NCBI GenBank assembly: GCA_963737075.1
Contig: CAVTRI010000002.1
Location: forward strand, 62,001 to 126,000
Length of the DNA stretch: 64,000 nucleotides
Reading direction: 5' to 3'
DNA from: CAVTRI01 sp963737075
Lineage (GTDB): Bacteria; Actinomycetota; Acidimicrobiia; Acidimicrobiales; Palsa-688
Both the position numbers and the translations under genes were made by a program. The notes under the pieces were generated by a model. It was not told the origin of the DNA. It did no database searches and worked only from the letters and a program-made list of their open reading frames with translations. The first letter of the stretch is position 1, and every line of letters starts with the position of its first letter. Positions 58,458-64,000 of this stretch are shown in pieces.

Positions 58458-60670
58458 GCGAGCCTCTGCGAGCGAACCAGGTTGCCGAGGATCGCGACCG
58501 CTGGACGCGCGCCATCGCGGCGGCAGCCGCCGTCGTCGTCGTAGCCACGGTCATCCCCTCCGTACTCCCGATTTTCTCCGGCGTGGGAGTGGAATGGCTT
58601 GTGGCCGCGGTGGCAATTCCCGCCGTCGTGGCCGCGGGGTCGATGCTTGGCGGCCGGTACATTGACAGGCCGGAATTCCGGGCCGCTGCCGCCGTGGCCG
58701 CCCTCGTCGCCCTCCTGGCGCTCATGCCTGCCGACCCGGAGCACCACGCAGCGCTCGCGAGCCTGGCGTCGGGGCCCAAGCTCTTGGTCACTGCGGCCTT
58801 ACCCGTCGCCGCCGGGGGGCCGCAGCTCGGCTTCGTGACGGTCGTGCTGGTGGTCGCTGCATGGGCGGCGGCGGAGACGGCGCAACGGACGCACCGTGCG
58901 CTGGCGCCGCTCGTCCCCACCCTGGTCGTCTATGTGGCGGCGCTCGCGGTCGGCGCCGGCGGGCTTCCCGCTCCCCGGTGGGGAGCGCTGCTCGTCGCGG
59001 GCGGTGCCGGCCTGTTCGTCGTGCTGCTCCGGGCGCTGATCTCACGCCCCCGCCCGGCTCCCGGTCCCTCCCCTGCCGGTACCCGGCCGGCCGGCGGTCG
59101 CCCCCACCTGGCGCAAGTCGTTGCCGGCGCGGCGGTGTTGGCGGTGGCCGCCGGTCTGGCCATCCCGTTGGGGGATCACCTCCCGGGAGCCGGCTCCCGC
59201 CAGCCCTACAACCTCCGCGCCGCTCTCAGCGCCGCTCCTCGGCCCGCGAGCCAGCTCAGCCTTCTCAGCTCCTACGCCGGGGAATATGACGCGCCGCCCA
59301 CACCGGTGATGTCGGTCCGGGCGAGCGGAGCCGCCGTCGACTCGCTCACCTGGCGGATGGCGACGTACAACCGGTTCACCGGGACGCAGTGGGTGTCCGA
59401 TGACACCTACCAACGAGCCGGGTTCGTCCTACCGCCGGACCCCGCCGTGGCGGTCGCCACCTCGTCCGTGTCCGCCGATGTCACCCTGCATCGGCCGACC
59501 CCGTATCTTCCTGCCCCGGACCGCCCGGTGCGGGTGTCCGTCCCCGGCCTCGACGTGTCCGCTCAGGACGGGGTGCTGGCCGTGCCGTCTGGGTCGCCCG
59601 CTCCTCTGCGATATCAGGTCACGAGCGCCGTCCCCAACCCGGGAAAGGCGCAGCTGCTCGCAGCCGGCCCCGCCCCCCGATCGGATCGTGCGGCACCCCC
59701 GCTGCCGCTCTTTATCGACAACCTGGCCGCCTCGCTCATTGCGAACGCGGGGAGCTCGGCGTTTTCCCGGCTGACCGCTATCAGCGCCTATCTGACCGGA
59801 CCGCAGTTCGCCCGGCACCCGGCGGGCGATTCGCCGATCGGCTCTGGCACCTACCAGGTGCTCCAGCTGCTCAACACCAGGGTCGGCAGCGCCGAACAGT
59901 ACGCCTCCGCGTTCGCGCTGCTCGCCCGCGCCGTCGGTTTCGACACGCGGGTAGTCGTCGGCTACGCGGGCGGCACGGTGGACCGTCGCACCGGTGCGGT
60001 GGACTTCACGACCCGCGACCTCACGGTGTGGCCGGAGGTCCAGCTGCAGGGGCTGGGATGGATACCGTTCCCTGCGGTCCCGGGGACAACCCGGGCAGAG
60101 AGCCCGGCCCCCGGCAGCGCCTCCTCCGGGTTGGCGCAGGCCCTCCAAGAACAGCAGCAACTCAACGCCGCCAGCCCGCCATCCACCGTGCCCGCGCCGG
60201 CAGCGACGCCTCCGTCCGCCCCTACGGGAAGCGGCCCGTCGTGGGCATGGATCGCCGCCGGCGTGGTCGTTGGGTTGCCGATCGCCCTCGGAGTGGGGGT
60301 CGCCGCAGCCAAGCTGCGGCGCCGCCAAAGCCAGCGCGGCCGCGTCGACCCGAGCGCCCGGGTGGCAGGGGCGTGGGAATTCGTCGTCGACCGCCTGTCG
60401 GAGCTCGGCGTGGGGATCGGGGCCGCCCTGACATCGGCTGAAGTCGTCGACCGGGTCCTCGCGACACTCGGACCGGCATGCGCCTGGCCGTTGCGGGACC
60501 TGTCCGAAACTGTCGACGCCACCAGGTTCGACCAGCGTTTCCCTCCGCGTGCTGCGGCTGCCGAGGACGCGTGGCGCCAGGCGGAGGCGTTTGACCAGCA
60601 ACGCCGGCGCTCGCTGTCCCGGCTGCGGCGGATACGCTCGGTCCTTTCCCCTGCTCCGTGGCGTCGATAA
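58454..60670 (+). CDS. Transglutaminase-like membrane protein with lost catalytic triad
   Basis: A 738-residue protein: about five membrane helices in residues 25-240, an extracellular domain with a transglutaminase core (LNTRVGSAEQYASAFALLARAVGFDTRVVVGYAGG ... DLTVWPEVQLQGLGWIPFPAVPG), a Pro/Ala linker, one more membrane helix (WAWIAAGVVVGLPIALGVGVAAA) and a cytoplasmic tail. In active members the core reads GYCEQ, AHAWPEV and WVPFEPTP. Here Cys is Ala480, His is Thr524 and the acidic residue is Pro540, so the enzyme is probably inactive and may bind rather than cut or crosslink. Last gene of the operon. Confidence 0.9.
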   Translation: MSEPLRANQVAEDRDRWTRAIAAAAAVVVVATVIPSVLPIFSGVGVEWLVAAVAIPAVVAAGSMLGGRYIDRPEFRAAAAVAALVALLALMPADPEHHAALASLASGPKLLVTAALPVAAGGPQLGFVTVVLVVAAWAAAETAQRTHRALAPLVPTLVVYVAALAVGAGGLPAPRWGALLVAGGAGLFVVLLRALISRPRPAPGPSPAGTRPAGGRPHLAQVVAGAAVLAVAAGLAIPLGDHLPGAGSRQPYNLRAALSAAPRPASQLSLLSSYAGEYDAPPTPVMSVRASGAAVDSLTWRMATYNRFTGTQWVSDDTYQRAGFVLPPDPAVAVATSSVSADVTLHRPTPYLPAPDRPVRVSVPGLDVSAQDGVLAVPSGSPAPLRYQVTSAVPNPGKAQLLAAGPAPRSDRAAPPLPLFIDNLAASLIANAGSSAFSRLTAISAYLTGPQFARHPAGDSPIGSGTYQVLQLLNTRVGSAEQYASAFALLARAVGFDTRVVVGYAGGTVDRRTGAVDFTTRDLTVWPEVQLQGLGWIPFPAVPGTTRAESPAPGSASSGLAQALQEQQQLNAASPPSTVPAPAATPPSAPTGSGPSWAWIAAGVVVGLPIALGVGVAAAKLRRRQSQRGRVDPSARVAGAWEFVVDRLSELGVGIGAALTSAEVVDRVLATLGPACAWPLRDLSETVDATRFDQRFPPRAAAAEDAWRQAEAFDQQRRRSLSRLRRIRSVLSPAPWRR

Positions 60671-60702
60671 CGGCTATCAGGCACACCCTCCCCGCACCGC
60701 CT

Positions 60703-60722
60703 TTGGCAACAATCGTTGCCAA
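60703..60722. promoter_or_regulatory. Perfect 8-bp inverted repeat, probable operator of the DUF2236 gene
   Basis: TTGGCAAC-AATC-GTTGCCAA is a perfect palindrome. A TACGCT -10 box follows at 60731-60736 and ATG 60765 has a GAGGAG Shine-Dalgarno, so the palindrome overlaps the -35 region. Such sites are typical of TetR-family repressors; no regulator gene lies beside it. Confidence 0.6.
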
Positions 60723-60764
60723 CGTCACAGTACGCTGGTGGCAGGCGCACATCGAGGAGCGTCC

Positions 60765-61584
60765 ATGGCTGAAGAAGCGGCGCGGCTTGGCGACGAGGTC
60801 GACGCCATCGGCGGCCTGCTGGCCGGCCTCGCCAATGTGATCATGCAGTTGAGCTGGCCGGCAGTCGGCTACGGCGTATTGGAGAGCACGGTCGAGCGCG
60901 GCCAGCTCGTACGCCATCCGCTCAAGCGCGCCCGCACCACATTTACCTATCTCGCCGTGGCCATGATGGGCAGCGACGCCGAGCGGGACACGTTCCGGCG
61001 GGCGGTCAACCAGTCCCACGTCGCCGTACGCTCCGGGCCGCGCAGTCCCTTGGCCTACAACGCGTTCGACCCCGCCCTGCAACGGTGGGTCGCCGCCTGC
61101 CTCTACTGGGGTGCTGCCGACGTCCGCACGCGGCTGCGAGGGCCGATGGACGAGCGCACCGCTGACGCGTTCGTATCGCGAAGCGGCGCGTTTCGCGACC
61201 ACCCTTCAAGTCAAGCCCGAGCAGTGGCCGATGACCCGCGCCGCGTTCGCGCGCTACTGGGAGGCCTCGCTGGCAGACGTCTCGATCGACGAACCGGTGC
61301 GTGCGTATCTGCAGGACCTGCTGCGGTTGCGGTTTCTCCCCGGCCCCATGCGACTCGCCTTTGGAGACGCGAGCCAGTTCGTGACGGCGGGGTTCCTCCC
61401 GCCACGGTTCAGGGAGGAGATGGGGCTGCCGTGGACGCCGCGGGACCAGCGCCGGTTCGACCGCCTCGTGGGTGCCGTCGCCGCGGTCAACCGGTTCGTG
61501 CCGCCGGTCGTACGCCGACTGCCGTTCACGGCCGTGTTGTGGGACATGCGGGCCCGCTCGCGGCTCGGCCTGCCGCTGGTCTGA
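60765..61584 (+). CDS. DUF2236 (MpaB/latex-clearing-like) oxygenase, interrupted by a frameshift
   Basis: The first frame encodes VERGQLVRHPLKRARTTFTYLAVAMMGSDAERDTFRRAVNQSHVAVRSG up to DERTADAF; similarity continues one base on as YREAARFATTLQVKPEQWPMTRAAFARYWEASLADVSID to the stop at 61584. Deleting G61173 gives one protein of about 272 residues. DUF2236 proteins bind heme (His clusters RHPLKRA and NQSHVAV) and include rubber oxygenase relatives; the substrate here is unknown. Confidence 0.85.
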
Positions 61585-61592
61585 AATTCGCG

Positions 61593-61621
61593 TTGACGAA
61601 CCGCCGGCTCGCGGGTACATT
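61593..61621 (+). promoter_or_regulatory. Promoter of the GntR-ABC operon
   Basis: TTGACG (61593-61598) and TACATT (61616-61621) are separated by an ideal 17 bases, the best canonical promoter in the window. Transcription should start near 61628. Confidence 0.7.
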
Positions 61622-61632
61622 ACTCAAGTAAT
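61619..61632. promoter_or_regulatory. Palindromic operator overlapping the GntR promoter
   Basis: ATTACT-CA-AGTAAT is a perfect inverted repeat that overlaps the -10 box and the transcription start, the position expected for autorepression by the YtrA-type GntR regulator encoded downstream. Confidence 0.6.
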
Positions 61633-61687
61633 GAACCCAGGAACCCTAGCGGCCGGCGCTGCCCGGAGTGTGGTCCGTGCTCGATGA
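61630..61687 (+). CDS. Possible 18-residue leader peptide overlapping the GntR start
   Basis: ATG 61630 stands 8 bases after the -10 box, so it could be a leaderless start. It encodes MNPGTLAAGAARSVVRAR and stops 8 bases inside the GntR gene, in another frame. Translation of it might couple to the GntR start. It could equally be chance. Confidence 0.25.
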
Positions 61688-62050
61688 AGGCGCACCCATC
61701 TTCTCGCAGATCGCGGAGCTTCTCGCCGAGCAGATCGTCGACGGCGCCCTCACCGAGGGCGCTCGAGTGCCGTCGACCAACGAACTGGCGGCCTTTTACC
61801 GCATCAACCCCGCCACGGCAGCGAAGGGCATCAACGTGCTGACCGACAGCGGTCTGCTGGAAAAGCGCCGCGGCATCGGCATGTTCGTGGCCGCCGGCGC
61901 CCGCGAGCGACTGCTCGAGGACCGCCGCCAGCGGTTCGTGGACCAGTACGTGGATCCGATGGTCGCCGAGGCCAACCGCCTTGGCATCGACGCCGGAGCG
62001 CTGATCGTGCTCATCCAGGCGTCCAGCAATGGCAAAGGAGGCAGCAACCC

Positions 62051-62054
<4 letters not shown>
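61677..62054 (+). CDS. GntR family transcriptional regulator, YtrA subfamily
   Basis: A 125-residue regulator with the short YtrA form: winged helix PIFSQIAELLAEQIVDGALTEGARVPSTNELAAFYRINPATAAKGINVLTDSGLLEKRRGIGMFV followed by a small helical dimerisation tail (QYVDPMVAEANRLGID). YtrA-type regulators repress adjacent ABC transporters. GTG 61677 has GGAG at 8 bases, better than GTG 61668. The ABC ATPase start overlaps its stop by 4 bases. Confidence 0.92.
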
Positions 62055-62943
<889 letters not shown>

Positions 62944-62947
<4 letters not shown>

Positions 62948-63637
62948 ACACCTGGATCAAGGTCGCCCGCTACCACATGGTGGACCGGCTCACCTATCTG
63001 GGGCTGCCGTGGGCGATTCTCGCATTCGTCTTTGTGATCAATGTGATCATCGCCGCCGCCATCCCAGTCAGCGCCAGCACGGAGATTCACGTCGGAGGGC
63101 TGGCCAGCTTCTATAGCGTCATTTTGGCCGCAGGTGTCTTGAGCACCACGCGCTCGCTGCCATTCGGGCTCGCCGTCGGGGTGAGCCGCCGTTCGTACTA
63201 TCTCGGGACCGCCAGCCTGGCTGTCGCGCTGGCCGTTCTCTATGGGCTGGGCCTCACCGTGCTCCAGATCATCGAACGCGCGTCGGACGGCTGGGGCGTG
63301 AACCTGTACTTCTTCCGGGTGACGTACCTCCTGAACGGACCCGTGGTATCAGACGTGGCTCACCTCGTTCGTAGGACTGGTCCTCATATATGCCTACGGC
63401 AGCTGGTTCGGCCTCATGTACCGCCGGTGGAAAATGGTCGGGCTGGCAACGTTTATCGCCGCCCAGATCGTCGTGTTGCTCGCCGGGGCGCTCATCGCCA
63501 CCTGGGCGGGCGCCTGGCACAGCGTCGGCCACTTCTTCACCACCCTCAGCGCTGCCGGGCTGACGGGTATGCTCGCGGCTCTGACGGCCGCTCTCCTGGT
63601 GGGAGGATTGTCGGCCATCCGCCGGGTGACCGTCTGA
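62944..63637 (+). CDS. ABC transporter permease, interrupted by a frameshift
   Basis: The first frame encodes several membrane helices (LGLPWAILAFVFVINVIIAAAI, GLASFYSVILAAGVLSTTRSLPFGLAVGVSRRSYYLGTASLAVALAVLYGLGLTVLQII) to LLNGP; the continuation reads, one base later, WYQTWLTSFVGLVLIYAYGSWFGLMYRRWKMVGLATFIAAQIVVLLAG to the stop at 63637. GGACCCGTGG is found where GGACCGTGG is expected (63340-63342). Restored length is about 230 residues with six helices. It would be the membrane part of the GntR-linked exporter. Confidence 0.85.
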
Positions 63638-63643
63638 CCGCGG

Positions 63644-64000
63644 TCAGGGAATCACGAGGATCTTGCAGTGCTGGTCGGGGTGGGCCAGGGTCTCGAACGC
63701 CCCCGGCACCCCGTCCAGGCCCACCTCCCCGGTGATCATCGGCGCCACGTCGAGCCGGCCGTCGGCGATCGCCCGCAAGGTGTCGGCGAACTCGTCGGGG
63801 TCGTATCCCAGCACGAAGCGCACCTGCAGCTCCTTGCTGATGGCCCACAACGGCGTAACCGTGTCGTTCCCCATGCACACGCCGACCACGACCACCCGGG
63901 CCTGGGGCGGGGCGCTCCGGAACGTCTCGTCGATCATCCCTGGCACCCCGACCGCCTCGAACACCACGACCGGGCGCCATCCGGCCTCCGCCGCCCACAC
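63644..64000 (-). CDS. Zinc-binding alcohol dehydrogenase, C-terminal part (cut by window edge)
   Basis: The 118 visible residues form the end of an MDR-family dehydrogenase: GWRPVVVFEAVGVPGMIDETFRSAPPQARVVVVGVCMGNDTVTPLWAISKELQVRFVLGYDPDEFADTLRAIADGRLDVAPMITGEVGLDGVPGAFETLAHPDQHCKILVIP, containing the Rossmann V-F-E-A-V-G and the substrate-domain return. The catalytic zinc ligands lie off the edge. It converges on the ABC operon with a 6-base gap. Confidence 0.88.
   Translation of the reverse strand: MWAAEAGWRPVVVFEAVGVPGMIDETFRSAPPQARVVVVGVCMGNDTVTPLWAISKELQVRFVLGYDPDEFADTLRAIADGRLDVAPMITGEVGLDGVPGAFETLAHPDQHCKILVIP

Overview
The window is about 70% G+C, dense with GTG starts and 4-base stop/start overlaps, and carries typical actinobacterial families (HelD, HemQ, DUF3263, LytR_C, GpgS, a HrdB/SigB-type sigma factor, OtsA with an actinobacterial PSKN motif). 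It is best read as chromosome of an Actinomycetota member, plausibly Acidimicrobiia; the class is an inference. No rRNA, tRNA, insertion sequence, prophage or CRISPR array was found.

Layout. 0-9.6 kb: sigma factor, MarR regulator with a palindromic operator, rhodanese-pdxH-pyrE, a carotenoid-type glycosyltransferase, HelD, and the heme genes hemE-hemY. 9.6-17.2 kb: an envelope/glycan block (alpha-toroid prenyltransferase-like protein, methyltransferases, GT4, Lnt, GT2, GtrA) and thioesterase tesB. 17.2-31.4 kb: gltA, chorismate mutase, GNAT, PAC2, NUDIX, a flavin disulfide reductase, a small Cys protein, Lhr helicase, acyl-CoA dehydrogenase and a VOC protein. 31.5-35.8 kb: a TPP-riboswitch-controlled thiamine operon thiE-thiO-thiS-thiG-tenI-thiD. 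36-45 kb: PfkB kinase, LmeA-like lipoprotein, larE, AlaX, hemQ, DUF2252, CIRCE-controlled groEL, MoaD-like carrier and thrC. 45-50.7 kb: compatible-solute genes gpgS, glycerate kinase, otsA and otsB, then LytR_C and DUF3263 proteins. 50.7-60.7 kb: a signalling/envelope locus of propeller-PASTA protein, FHA, tandem pseudokinase-kinase-FN3 protein, MoxR ATPase, DUF58 and transglutaminase-like membrane protein. 60.7-64 kb: DUF2236 oxygenase, a GntR-ABC transporter operon and a partial alcohol dehydrogenase.

The most interesting system is the 50.7-60.7 kb locus. It resembles the bifidobacterial PFNA type (kinase, FN3, AAA ATPase, DUF58, transglutaminase), but here FN3 is fused to the kinase, the kinase has a JAK-like pseudokinase-kinase order, PASTA sits on a separate secreted propeller, and all three catalytic residues of the transglutaminase appear to be lost.

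Three window-wide patterns stand out. (1) About twenty genes show a TANNNT/CANNNT -10 box 6-7 nt before the start codon, the signature of leaderless mRNA; this revises several starts. (2) Intergenic gaps are loaded with minisatellites (21, 22, 28, 32, 33 and about 62-82 bp periods) and palindromes sharing an ATCGCG(C) core, mostly between convergent genes. (3) Five conserved genes, including groEL, are each broken by what looks like one extra base, most simply residual assembly error.
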